The notes below the pieces were generated by a model that ran no database searches, was not told the origin of the DNA, and was given only the letters and a program-made list of their open reading frames with translations. Of a DNA stretch of 64,000 nt, positions 36,565-45,282 are shown in pieces; position 1 is the stretch's first letter; the number at the start of each line of letters is the position of its first letter. Source of the DNA: Burkholderia sp. (GTDB taxonomy: Bacteria; Pseudomonadota; Gammaproteobacteria; Burkholderiales; Burkholderiaceae); the NCBI GenBank assembly GCA_031253835.1, contig JAIRVP010000012.1, positions 1 to 64,000 on the forward strand. Reading direction: 5' to 3'. The translations under genes and the position numbers were made by a program.

Positions 36565-36997
36565 CGGCACGCTGACACGCGCGACAGCGGGCCGTCATGA
36601 AAGCGCCCGCTGATTCGCTATGCGAAACAAGCTGCCGTTGCGTTCGCTTGCACGGCACGATCCATGCAAGTCGCGCAGTCGCGCGGCTTTTTTCATTGCG
36701 CGCGTGCGGGGCCTGTCGGAAGGTCAACGCGCGATGATGCACGTGTCAAAAAAGCATGGCGAAAAATCGCGCACAGCCGCGTGCGACAGGGCGGCCAGCC
36801 CTATAAGTGCAAATCCCGATGATTGCACTGCACCAACGGCGCGACAATGTTGCGCAATGTGCATACGCGTCGGCGCGGGAGACCAACCCTCGAGGCGTAC
36901 CACGGCGCCCGGGGGCAGCCTGCTGATCCGCTGACCTGTTCGCGGCCGCTTGCGCCAGGCATCCCGGTGCTTCGCCTGACTTCGTACGGAAGGGAAC
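36565..36997. other. Intergenic region before the first liv operon
   Basis: This 433-bp gap holds the terminator at 36670-36693. Beyond it no gene was recognised. A TATAAG word near 36801 and AT-rich spots may mark the promoter of the liv operon, whose first ATG is 36998 with AAGGGAAC as ribosome site. A C-terminal shadow frame of no merit crosses the region. Confidence 0.4.
36670..36693 (+). terminator. Intrinsic terminator after the GMC oxidoreductase gene
   Basis: GTCGCGC-AGTC-GCGCGGC forms a 7-bp stem (one G-T pair) with a 4-nt loop, followed by six T residues at 36688-36693. Confidence 0.8.
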
Positions 36998-37777
36998 ATG
37001 ATTCTCGGCGACACGATTCTGGAAACACGCGGACTGACAAAAGAATTCAGGGGCTTCACCGCCGTGAACGGCGTCAACCTGCGTGTGCGTCGCGGCGCGA
37101 TCCACGCATTGATCGGGCCGAACGGCGCGGGCAAGACCACCTGCTTCAACCTTCTCACCAAGTTCCTGACGCCGACGGCCGGCCAGATCGTCTTCAACGG
37201 CATCGACATCACCGACGAGCGGCCCGCGCAGGTCGCGCGGCGCGGCATCATCCGCTCGTTCCAGATCTCGGCCGTGTTCCCGCACCTGACCGCGCTGCAG
37301 AACGTGCGCATCGGCCTGCAGCGCGCGCTCGGCACCGAATTCCACTTCTGGCGCAGCGAACGCACGCTGAAACGGCTCGACGATCGCGCGATGGACCTGC
37401 TCACGCAGGTCGGCCTCACCGATTTCGCGCACGTGCCGACCGTCGAGCTCGCGTACGGCCGCAAGCGCGCGCTCGAGATCGCGACGACGCTCGCGATGGA
37501 ACCCGAACTGATGCTGCTCGACGAGCCCACGCAGGGGATGGGCCACGAGGACGTTGACCGCGTGACCGCGCTGATCAAGAAGGTCGCGAGCGGCCGCACG
37601 ATCCTGATGGTGGAGCACAACATGAACGTGATCGCGGGCATCTCCGACACGATCACCGTCCTGCAACGCGGCGAGGTGCTGGCCGAAGGCTCGTATGCGG
37701 AGGTATCGAAGAATCCGCTCGTCATCGAGGCCTACATGGGCAGTGCCGACGCGGCGCTCGCGGGGGCGCACGCATGA
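36998..37777 (+). CDS. livG: Branched-chain amino-acid-type ABC transporter ATPase (LivG), system 1
   Basis: A 259-residue ABC ATPase: Walker A GPNGAGKTT, signature ELAYGRKRALEIATTL (the YGRKR variant is typical of LivG), and Walker B LMLLDEPTQGM. The C-terminus MVEHNMNVI carries the H-loop. It pairs with the LivF-like ATPase that starts in its last codons (4-bp overlap, ATGA). The cluster order is G-F-K-H-M. LivG-type transporters move amino acids, amides or aromatic acids, so the substrate here is open. Confidence 0.92.
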   Translation: MILGDTILETRGLTKEFRGFTAVNGVNLRVRRGAIHALIGPNGAGKTTCFNLLTKFLTPTAGQIVFNGIDITDERPAQVARRGIIRSFQISAVFPHLTALQNVRIGLQRALGTEFHFWRSERTLKRLDDRAMDLLTQVGLTDFAHVPTVELAYGRKRALEIATTLAMEPELMLLDEPTQGMGHEDVDRVTALIKKVASGRTILMVEHNMNVIAGISDTITVLQRGEVLAEGSYAEVSKNPLVIEAYMGSADAALAGAHA

Positions 37778-38529
37778 AGCACAGCGAACGGGAGGAACGC
37801 GAATTGAGCGGCGTCGAGAGCGGTACGCCCGCGCTGGAGATCACGGGCCTGGAGGCCTGGTACGGGGAATCCCACATATTGCACGGTGTCGACCTGACGG
37901 TGCATCGCGGCGAGGTCGTCACGCTGCTCGGCCGCAACGGCGCGGGCCGCACGACGACGCTGCGCGCGATCATGGGCCTCACGGGCCGCCGCAGCGGGTC
38001 GATCAAGGTCGCGGGCAACGAGACGATCGGCCTCGCGACGCACCGCATCGCGCATTTCGGCATCGGTTACTGCCCGGAGGAGCGCGGGATCTTCTCGAGC
38101 CTGTCGTGCGAGGAGAACCTGATGCTGCCGCCGCTGATCGGGCCGCGCGAGCACGCCATGTCGCTCGACGAGATCTACGCGATGTTCCCGAACCTCGCGT
38201 CGCGCCGGCAGAGCCAGGGCACGCGGCTGTCCGGCGGCGAGCAGCAGATGCTCGCGGTCGCGCGGATTTTGCGCACCGGCGCGAACCTGCTGCTGCTCGA
38301 CGAGATTTCCGAAGGCCTCGCACCGGTGATCGTGCAGGCGCTCGCGCGAATGATCGTCGCGCTGAAGGCGCGCGGCTACACGATCGTGATGGTCGAACAG
38401 AATTTCCGCTTCGCCGCGCCGCTTGCCGACCGCTTCTACGTGATGGAGCACGGCAACATCGTCGAGCATTTCCAGGCGGCCGAACTGGAAAGCAAGATGC
38501 CGACCCTGCACGACCTGCTCGGGGTGTGA
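37774..38529 (+). CDS. livF: Branched-chain amino-acid-type ABC transporter ATPase (LivF), Arg in Walker A
   Basis: A 251-residue ABC ATPase: Walker A reads GRNGAGRTTT, with Arg59 in place of the usual Lys; signature RLSGGEQQMLAVARIL; Walker B LLLLDEISEGLAP; switch MVEQN. The Lys to Arg change at the phosphate-binding loop is often damaging in P-loop enzymes, but the same change seems to recur in Burkholderiales LivF proteins. The N-terminus MKHSEREERELSG is extended by about 15 residues relative to LivF. It overlaps livG by 4 bp. Confidence 0.9.
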   Translation: MKHSEREERELSGVESGTPALEITGLEAWYGESHILHGVDLTVHRGEVVTLLGRNGAGRTTTLRAIMGLTGRRSGSIKVAGNETIGLATHRIAHFGIGYCPEERGIFSSLSCEENLMLPPLIGPREHAMSLDEIYAMFPNLASRRQSQGTRLSGGEQQMLAVARILRTGANLLLLDEISEGLAPVIVQALARMIVALKARGYTIVMVEQNFRFAAPLADRFYVMEHGNIVEHFQAAELESKMPTLHDLLGV

Positions 38530-38606
38530 CGCCGCCCCGTTTCCCTTGCCGCTAGCCGTGGCGGCCCTCGAACAACCACAACGCATCAGAACAACAGGAG
38601 ACGTCA

Positions 38607-39806
38607 ATGAAAATGAAGACCCTCGCACAGGCCTGTCTCGCGCTCGCGACCGCCGCGTTCACCGCTGGCGCCGCACACGCGGCGGATACCGTGAAGATCG
38701 GCTTCATCACCGACATGTCGGGGCTTTACGCGGATATCGACGGGCAGGGCGGCCTCGAGGCGATCCGCATGGCGGTTGCCGACTTCGGCGGCAAGGTGCT
38801 CGGCAAGCCGATCGAGGTCGTCTACGCCGATCACCAGAACAAGGCCGACATCGCCGCGTCGAAGGCGCGCGAATGGATGGACCGCGGCGGGCTCGACCTG
38901 CTGGTCGGCGGCACGAACTCGGCCACCGCGCTGTCGATGAACCAGGTCGCGGCCGAGAAGAAGAAGGTCTACATCAACATCGGCGCGGGCGCCGACACGC
39001 TGACCAACGAGCAGTGCACGCCGTACACCGTCCACTACGCGTACGACACGATGGCGCTCGCGAAGGGCACCGGTTCGGCGGTGGTGAAGCAGGGCGGCAA
39101 GTCGTGGTTCTTCCTGACGGCCGACTACGCGTTCGGCAAGGCGCTCGAAAAGAACACGTCGGATGTCGTGAAGGCGAACGGCGGCCAGGTGCTCGGCGCG
39201 GTGCGCCACCCGCTGTCGGCATCGGATTTCTCGTCGTTCCTGCTGCAGGCGCAGGCGTCGAAGGCGCAGATCCTCGGCCTCGCGAACGCGGGCGGCGACA
39301 CGATCAACTCGATCAAGGCCGCGAAGGAGTTCGGCATCACGAAGACGATGAAGCTCGCCGCGCTGCTGATGTTCATCGACGACGTGCACAGCCTCGGCCT
39401 CGAGACGACGCAGGGCCTCGTGCTGACCGACAGCTGGTACTGGAACCGCGACGCGGCGTCGCGCCAGTGGGCGCAGCGCTACTTCGGCAAGATGAAGAAG
39501 ATGCCGTCGAGCCTGCAGGCGGCCGACTACTCGTCGGTGACGACCTACCTGAAGGCCGTGCAGGCCGCCGGCACGACCGACTCCGACAAGGTGATGGCCG
39601 AGCTGAAGAAGATCAAGATCAACGACTTCTACGCGAAGGGCTACATCCGCCAGGACGGCAGCATGATCCACGACATGTACCTGATGGAAGTGAAGAAGCC
39701 GTCGGAATCGAAGGAGCCGTGGGACTACTACAAGGTGCTCGCGACGATTCCGGGCGAGCAGGCGTTCGCGACCAAGCAGGAATCGCGCTGCGCGGCGTGG
39801 AAGTAA
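38607..39806 (+). CDS. Periplasmic substrate-binding protein, system 1
   Basis: A 399-residue type-I periplasmic binding protein (LivK/HmgA-like). The signal peptide is about 25 residues (LALATAAFTAGAAHA|AD). Two lobes follow, with GFITDMSGLYADIDGQGG at the N-terminus and TDSWYWNRDA later. It delivers ligand to the system-1 permeases downstream. Ligands of this group include aromatic acids as well as amino acids. It lies 77 bp after livF. Single Cys residues (QCTPYT, SRCAAWK) could form a disulfide. Confidence 0.9.
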   Translation: MKMKTLAQACLALATAAFTAGAAHAADTVKIGFITDMSGLYADIDGQGGLEAIRMAVADFGGKVLGKPIEVVYADHQNKADIAASKAREWMDRGGLDLLVGGTNSATALSMNQVAAEKKKVYINIGAGADTLTNEQCTPYTVHYAYDTMALAKGTGSAVVKQGGKSWFFLTADYAFGKALEKNTSDVVKANGGQVLGAVRHPLSASDFSSFLLQAQASKAQILGLANAGGDTINSIKAAKEFGITKTMKLAALLMFIDDVHSLGLETTQGLVLTDSWYWNRDAASRQWAQRYFGKMKKMPSSLQAADYSSVTTYLKAVQAAGTTDSDKVMAELKKIKINDFYAKGYIRQDGSMIHDMYLMEVKKPSESKEPWDYYKVLATIPGEQAFATKQESRCAAWK

Positions 39807-39934
39807 GCAGGGCGTAGCGGCGCGCACGGGCGCGCCGCTCGGTGGCGGCTGCAGCGATGTGCCCGCTGCGCCGCCCGCGTGTGCCACGCAGGAAGGTTGC
39901 GCACGCAACGACACTCATTCTGACGGCTAAGTCG

Positions 39935-40819
39935 ATGGAAATCTTTGGCATTCCGTTGCCGGCGATGCTGAGCCAGTTGCTGCTCGGGCTCGTCAACGGC
40001 TCGTTCTACGCGATCCTGAGCCTCGGGCTCGCAGTGATCTTCGGGCTGCTCAACGTGATCAACTTCGCGCACGGCGCGCTGTTCATGCTGGGTGCGATGC
40101 TCGCGTGGATGGGCCTGTCGTATTTCGGGCTGCCGTACTGGGCGATGCTCGTGCTGGCGCCGCTGGTGGTCGGCGTGTTCGGGATCGCGATCGAGCGCTC
40201 GATGCTGCGCTGGCTGTACAAGCTCGATCACCTGTACGGGCTGCTGCTCACGTTCGGCCTCACGCTGGTCGTCGAAGGCGTGTTCCGGTCGATCTACGGA
40301 TCGTCGGGCCAGCCGTACGACGTGCCGTCGCAGCTGTCCGGCGCGACCAACCTCGGCTTCATGTTCCTGCCGAACTATCGCGCGTGGGTCGTCGTCGCGT
40401 CGCTTGCGGTGTGCCTCGCGACGTGGTTCGTGATCGAGAAGACGCGCCTCGGCGCGTACCTGCGTGCAGGCACCGAGAACCCGAAGCTCGTCGAGGCGTT
40501 CGGCGTGAACGTGCCGATGATGATCACGCTCACCTACGGCTTCGGCGTCGCGCTCGCCGCGTTCGCGGGCGTGCTGGCCGCGCCGGTGATCCAGGTGTCG
40601 CCGCTGATGGGCCAGCCGATGATCATCACGGTGTTCGCGGTGGTCGTGATCGGCGGGATGGGCTCGATCCTCGGCTCGATCGTCACGGGCCTGCTGCTCG
40701 GCGTGATCGAGGGCTTCACGCGCGTGTTCTATCCCGAAGCGTCGGCGACCGTCGTGTTCGTGATCATGGCGATCGTGCTGCTGTTCCGCCCGGCGGGCCT
40801 CTTCGGCAAGGAAAAATGA
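39935..40819 (+). CDS. livH: ABC transporter permease LivH, system 1
   Basis: A 294-residue inner-membrane permease with about eight TM segments (LLLGLVNGSFYAILSLGLAV, then LNVINFAHGALFMLGAML). The cytoplasmic loop IEKTRLGAYLRAGTENPKLV is the coupling region that docks on the ATPases. The ATG 39935 is chosen from the start of the first hydrophobic helix; the frame to 39842 has no family content. Its stop overlaps the livM start by 4 bp. Confidence 0.92.
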   Translation: MEIFGIPLPAMLSQLLLGLVNGSFYAILSLGLAVIFGLLNVINFAHGALFMLGAMLAWMGLSYFGLPYWAMLVLAPLVVGVFGIAIERSMLRWLYKLDHLYGLLLTFGLTLVVEGVFRSIYGSSGQPYDVPSQLSGATNLGFMFLPNYRAWVVVASLAVCLATWFVIEKTRLGAYLRAGTENPKLVEAFGVNVPMMITLTYGFGVALAAFAGVLAAPVIQVSPLMGQPMIITVFAVVVIGGMGSILGSIVTGLLLGVIEGFTRVFYPEASATVVFVIMAIVLLFRPAGLFGKEK

Positions 40820-41793
40820 TGCAGAGAAAAGTGCTCTACGGCGTGCTGCTCGCCGCACTGCTTGCCGCGCCGTTCATCGGCGCGTATCCGGTGTTCGTGA
40901 TGAAGGTGCTCACTTTCGCGCTGTTCGCGGCCGCGTTCAACCTGCTGATCGGCTATACGGGGCTGCTGTCGTTCGGCCATGCGATGTTCCTCGCGACGGC
41001 CGGCTACGCGACCGGCTACTCGATGCAGACGCTCGGTTTCACGCCGGAGCTCGGCGTGCTGACCGGCACCGTCGCCGCGACGCTGCTCGGGCTCGTCGTC
41101 GGACTGTTCGCGATCCGCCGGCAGGGCATCTACTTCGCGATGATCACGCTCGCGTTCGCGCAGATGGTCTACTTCATCTACCTGCAGGCGCCGTTCACGC
41201 ACGGCGAGGACGGCCTGCAGGGCGTGCCGCGCGGCCACCTGTTCGGGTTGCTCGACCTGTCGAACGATGTCGCGCTGTACTACGTCGTGCTCGCGGTGGT
41301 CGTCGCCGCGTGCGCGTTCATCGTGCGCGTCGTCCATTCGCCGTTCGGCCAGGTGCTCGTCGCCATCAAGGAAAACGAAGCGCGTGCCATTTCGCTCGGC
41401 TACGACACCGACCGCTTCAAGCTGCTCGCGTTCATCCTGTCGGCCGGGCTCGCGGGGCTGGCCGGCTCGCTGAAGGTGCTCGTGCTCGGCTTCGAGACGC
41501 TGTCCGACGCGTACTGGACGATGTCGGGCCTCGTCGTGCTGATGACGCTGGTCGGCGGGATGGGCACGCTGTTCGGGCCGTTGCTGGGTGCGGCGCTGAT
41601 CGTCGCGCTGGAAGACCGGCTCGGCGACATCGGCGAATGGCTCGCGTCCACGACGGGCGTCGCGTGGTTCCATTCGCTGGGCGAATCGGCGACGATCGTC
41701 ACGGGGCTGATCTTCATTGCATGCGTGCTGGCATTCCGGCGCGGCATCGTCGGCGAGATGGTCGCGCGGATCAAGCCGCTCAGGGCGTCCTGA
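40816..41793 (+). CDS. livM: ABC transporter permease LivM, system 1
   Basis: A 325-residue permease with about ten hydrophobic segments, including AAAFNLLIGYTGLLSFGHAM, the LivM family motif. The coupling loop is VRVVHSPFGQVLVAIKENEA. It pairs with LivH. The start ATG 40816 overlaps the livH stop; a second ATG follows at 40819. It ends the first transporter cluster. About 1.07 kb without a gene comes next. Confidence 0.92.
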   Translation: MMQRKVLYGVLLAALLAAPFIGAYPVFVMKVLTFALFAAAFNLLIGYTGLLSFGHAMFLATAGYATGYSMQTLGFTPELGVLTGTVAATLLGLVVGLFAIRRQGIYFAMITLAFAQMVYFIYLQAPFTHGEDGLQGVPRGHLFGLLDLSNDVALYYVVLAVVVAACAFIVRVVHSPFGQVLVAIKENEARAISLGYDTDRFKLLAFILSAGLAGLAGSLKVLVLGFETLSDAYWTMSGLVVLMTLVGGMGTLFGPLLGAALIVALEDRLGDIGEWLASTTGVAWFHSLGESATIVTGLIFIACVLAFRRGIVGEMVARIKPLRAS

Positions 41794-41975
41794 ACGCGTG
41801 CGGCGCGCGTCACCGGGCGTTGATGCGAAGCACCATCCGGCCCGCTCCGGAAGGGCGTCGCAGCGGGCCCGGGCCGGCGCCACGCGGCAGGCTGGTGCCC
41901 CATTTTCGTGCGGCGATGCACCATAGGGGTAAATGCTAAGTTGTCGCAGTGTGAAAGGTCCTTTAATCTTCACCC

Positions 41976-42086
41976 TAGTTCTGATGCACCGCGAAACGAA
42001 TTTGCAGGTGGAGAACGAGGAGACAATCGAGGCACAAAGTGCCCGGACCCCAAAGCGCTGTTGGACGGAATCCAACAGCGCTTTTT
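41976..42086 (+). ncRNA. Candidate small RNA with strong terminator
   Basis: TTGTCG (41941-41946) and TAATCT (41964-41969) are spaced by 17 bp, giving a start near 41976. The transcript would end at a 14-bp perfect stem (AAAGCGCTGTTGGA, loop CGGAA, complement) at 42052-42084, followed by a T-run. No gene precedes this terminator within 250 bp, so a small RNA of about 110 nt is the simplest reading. The 5' end is inferred only. Confidence 0.5.
42052..42086 (+). terminator. Strong intrinsic terminator of the candidate small RNA
   Basis: A perfect 14-bp stem with a 5-nt loop and a TTTTT tail, partly inside the stem. It would also stop any read-through from livM. Confidence 0.85.
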
Positions 42087-42866
42087 CATTTGCGTGCACG
42101 GATTTCCCGCGATGGTGCATCGGCCTGCGCGATAGCTTTCCCCGCGCCGGCATTCGCACCGCCTCTCTTCCGCGCTTCGCCGCGTCCCCCGTTTTCCCTG
42201 TTCCCGTCATTCGTTTGCAGACAGCGCGCCATTGCGCACTCGCTGTCCGGGCTTACCCGGTTGGCGTGCGCGAAACGCGTCCGTTACACTCAGCTTTCGC
42301 CGACCGCGCGGTCGGGAAAACGGTCGGCAGTTCTCCTACAAGCAGAATGCAGAAGAGGGAGTACGGTTGGATGAGCAGCGCAGGACGTTGGTTCGGGGCA
42401 GGAAGGGCGGCTGGCGCCGCTCGTTCGTCGCGGGGTGGGGGACAGGTCCTCGCGGCTTTCCCGAGCCGTTCTGCGGCCTGTATGCGCGTTGCGACGCCAT
42501 CGCGGGTCGTTGCGCTCGCATCCGTATCCGCATCCTCATGACCTGCCGGTTTTCCGACGTTTCACCGTTCGTCCATCCGGCCGCATCGGGCCGGATTGGC
42601 GTGCGTTCCCGCCATCGTTGCGCACGCATCGATCTTCCGCACGATCCCGCATTTATTCGCCTGCTTCATCCTGACGACATCGCTGTTGCGCATCGTGACG
42701 GTCGAACGACCGTTTCGGCCGGCATGCGACGCATGGGTGCGGCGTTTCACGGGAAAACGAGCATGGGCGCGGCTTGGCTGGATAATTAAGATATTAACTT
42801 GTTTGGGGACCGGGAGCCGCCCGAGCGACCCGTGGCTTTTTCGAGCAGCGTTTGGAGACAACGTAA

Positions 42867-44024
42867 ATGAAGATGAATCGATGGATGGAGGCCGTGCTTG
42901 CCGCGGGCCTCGTGTGCGCGGCGGCAACGGCGTCGGCGCAGGTGAAGATCGGCGTGACGCTGTCGGCCACCGGGCCGGCCGCGTCGCTCGGGATCCCGGA
43001 AAAGAACACGATCGCGCTGCTGCCGAAGGAAATCGCGGGCAAGAGCGTGCAGTACATCGTGCTGGATGATGCTTCCGACACGAGCCGCGCGGTGCAGAAC
43101 GTGCGCAAGCTGATCGACGAGGATCACGTCGACGCGATCATCGGCTCGTCCGTCACGCCGAACTCGCTCGCGATGCTCGACCCCGTATCGCAGGGCAAGA
43201 CGCCGACGATCTCGCTCGCGGCAAGCGCGCAGATCATCGCGCCGATGGACGCGAAGCGCGCGTGGATGTTCAAGGTGCCGCAGAACGACCAGCTGATGGC
43301 CGACGCGATCGCCGGCTACATGGCGAAGCACGGTGTGAAGACGGTCGGCTTCATCGGCTTCGCCGATGCGTACGGCGACAGCTGGTACAACACGTTCAAC
43401 GCGGCGGCCGCGAAGAACGGCCTGAAGGTCGTGTCGAACGAGCGCTTCAACCGCACCGACGCGTCGGTGATGGGGCAGGTGCTGAAGCTGATGGGCTCGA
43501 ACCCGGATGCGGTGCTGATCGCGGGCTCCGGCACGCCGGCGGCGCTGCCGGCGAAGACGCTGAAGGAACGCGGCTACAAGGGCAAGGTGTACCAGACGCA
43601 CGGCGTCGCGAACAACGATTTCCTGCGCGTGTGCGGCAAGGATTGCGAAGGCGAGATCCTGCCGGCCGGCCCGGTGCTCGTGACCGACCAGCTGCCCGAT
43701 TCGAACCCGGTGAAGAAGCCGGCGCTCGGCTACAAGGCCGCGTACGAGAAGGCCTACGGTGCGGGCTCGCTGGCAACGTTCGGCGGCCATGCGTGGGATG
43801 CGGGGCTGCTGCTGCAGCGGGCGATTCCGGAAGCGCTGAAGAAGGGCCAGCCGGGCACCGAGGCGTTCCGCGAAGCGCTGCGTGCGTCGCTCGAAAGCGT
43901 GAAGGACCTGCCCGTGTCGCACGGCGTGATCAACATGACGCCGACCGATCACAACGGCTTCGACACGCGCGCGCGCGTGATGGTGCAGATCGTCGACGGC
44001 AAGTGGAAGCTGCAGGCCGAGTAA
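42867..44024 (+). CDS. livK: Periplasmic substrate-binding protein, system 2
   Basis: A 385-residue LivK-type binding protein with a signal peptide of about 24 residues (AVLAAGLVCAAATASA|QV). KIGVTLSATGPAASLGIPEK begins the first lobe, and VVSNERFNRTDASVMGQVLK and TFGGHAWDAGLLLQRA lie in the second. Two cysteines (VCGKDCEGE) can form a disulfide. It heads the second cluster, order K-H-MG-F. The Shine-Dalgarno TTTGGAGACAACGTAA precedes ATG 42867. Substrate is unknown; hydrophobic or aromatic acids are likely. Confidence 0.9.
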   Translation: MKMNRWMEAVLAAGLVCAAATASAQVKIGVTLSATGPAASLGIPEKNTIALLPKEIAGKSVQYIVLDDASDTSRAVQNVRKLIDEDHVDAIIGSSVTPNSLAMLDPVSQGKTPTISLAASAQIIAPMDAKRAWMFKVPQNDQLMADAIAGYMAKHGVKTVGFIGFADAYGDSWYNTFNAAAAKNGLKVVSNERFNRTDASVMGQVLKLMGSNPDAVLIAGSGTPAALPAKTLKERGYKGKVYQTHGVANNDFLRVCGKDCEGEILPAGPVLVTDQLPDSNPVKKPALGYKAAYEKAYGAGSLATFGGHAWDAGLLLQRAIPEALKKGQPGTEAFREALRASLESVKDLPVSHGVINMTPTDHNGFDTRARVMVQIVDGKWKLQAE

Positions 44025-44222
44025 GCATCACGTGAAACCGGCATGCGCGGCGCGAACGGTGCCGTGCATGCCGTCGGCAGGGCGCCGGGCCTGACGGGCC
44101 CGCATCCGTGCCGCCTGGAACGTCCGGGGCCCGACGCATGGCGCGTGACGCGCCAGTTTGCCGCCCACATCCCGGCCGTTCCGTCTTTCGTTTCTCCGCA
44201 GCATTCTCGATACACGAAACGT

Positions 44223-45278
44223 ATGGATCTCTCGATTGCGGCGATCCTCGCGCAAGACGGCATCACGACCGGCGCCATTTATGCATTGCTGTCTCTGGCG
44301 CTCGTGCTGGTGTTTTCCGTCACGCGGGTGATCTTCATTCCCCAGGGCGAATTCGTCGCCTACGGTGCGCTGACGCTGGCCGCGTTGCAGGCGCAGAAAT
44401 TTCCCGCCACCTGCTGGCTGCTGTTCGTGATGGGCATCGCGTGCTTCCTGCTCGAAGTCGGCGGCCTGATCCGGCATCGCGAACGCCGCCACCCGCTCGG
44501 CCGCACGCTCGCGACGCTCGGCAGCCGCTACATCCTGCTGCCGCTCGCGGTGTTCGCGATCACGCGCAGCTTTGCCGCGCAGCCGATGCCGATGCTTGCG
44601 CAGATCGCGCTGACGCTCGCGATCGTCGTGCCGATGGGGCCGTTCGTCTACCGGCTCGTGTACCAGCCGATCGCCGAAGGCACGACGCTGCTGCTGCTGA
44701 TCGTGTCGGTTGCCGTCCACTTCGCGATGGTCGGCCTCGGGCTCGTGATGTTCGGCGCGGAAGGCTCGCGCACCAACGGCTTCTCGGATGCGTCGCTCGC
44801 GATCGGCAGCATGACGGTGTCGGTGCAGAGCATCCTGGTCGTCGTCACGGCGCTCGTGCTGATCGGTGCGCTCTACGTGTACTTCGGCCGCACGATCGCC
44901 GGCAAGGCGCTGCGCGCGACGTCGGTGAACCGACTCGGCGCGCGGCTCGTCGGCATCGGCACGACCGAAGCGGGGCGGCTCGCGTTCACGTTCGCGGCTG
45001 GACTCGGCGTGTTGTCCGGGATCCTCGTCGGCCCGCTGACGACGATCTACTACGACTCGGGGTTCCTGATCGGCCTGAAGGGCTTCGTCGGCGCGATCAT
45101 CGGCGGGCTCGTCAGCTATCCGCTCGCGGCCGCCGGTTCGCTGCTCGTCGGTGTGCTCGAATCGTATTCGTCGTTCTGGGCGAGCGCGTACAAGGAGGTC
45201 ATCGTGTTCACGCTGATCATTCCGGTGCTGCTGTGGCGGAGCTTCGTGACGCCGCACGCGGAAGAGGAAGAGGAGTGA
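44223..45278 (+). CDS. livH: ABC transporter permease LivH, system 2
   Basis: A 351-residue permease, longer than usual LivH because of a hydrophilic stretch near residue 80 (LIRHRERRHPLGRTLATLGS). The family motif is DGITTGAIYALLSLALVLVF and the loop GKALRATSVNRLGARLVGIG follows. The tail is Glu-rich (EEEEE). ATG 44223 is the start of the membrane domain. It follows livK by 198 bp and precedes the fused gene by 4 bp. Confidence 0.9.
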   Translation: MDLSIAAILAQDGITTGAIYALLSLALVLVFSVTRVIFIPQGEFVAYGALTLAALQAQKFPATCWLLFVMGIACFLLEVGGLIRHRERRHPLGRTLATLGSRYILLPLAVFAITRSFAAQPMPMLAQIALTLAIVVPMGPFVYRLVYQPIAEGTTLLLLIVSVAVHFAMVGLGLVMFGAEGSRTNGFSDASLAIGSMTVSVQSILVVVTALVLIGALYVYFGRTIAGKALRATSVNRLGARLVGIGTTEAGRLAFTFAAGLGVLSGILVGPLTTIYYDSGFLIGLKGFVGAIIGGLVSYPLAAAGSLLVGVLESYSSFWASAYKEVIVFTLIIPVLLWRSFVTPHAEEEEE

Positions 45279-45282
45279 CGCG

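Larger units (their letters stand above)
41794..42866. other. Long intergenic region between the two liv clusters
   Basis: Within this 1,073-bp stretch the only clear element is a promoter-like pair and a strong terminator at 41.94-42.09 kb, taken as a small RNA. An inverted repeat TGGTGC...GCACCA near 41893-41922 lies just before it. The part from 42100 to 42780 has scattered short open frames without support. AT-rich DNA at 42778-42802 may be the promoter of the second liv cluster. Confidence 0.5.

Noticed and set aside
42371..42541. Short ORF after a GAGGGAG-like ribosome site in the inter-liv region
   Set aside because: The predicted peptide is Ala/Ser/Arg-rich with no pattern, and overlapping frames in the same stretch are equally open.
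42820..42850. AGCC...GGCT-TTTTT hairpin before livK of system 2 as an attenuator
   Set aside because: The stem is only 4 bp with a loop of about 16 nt, too weak to support.
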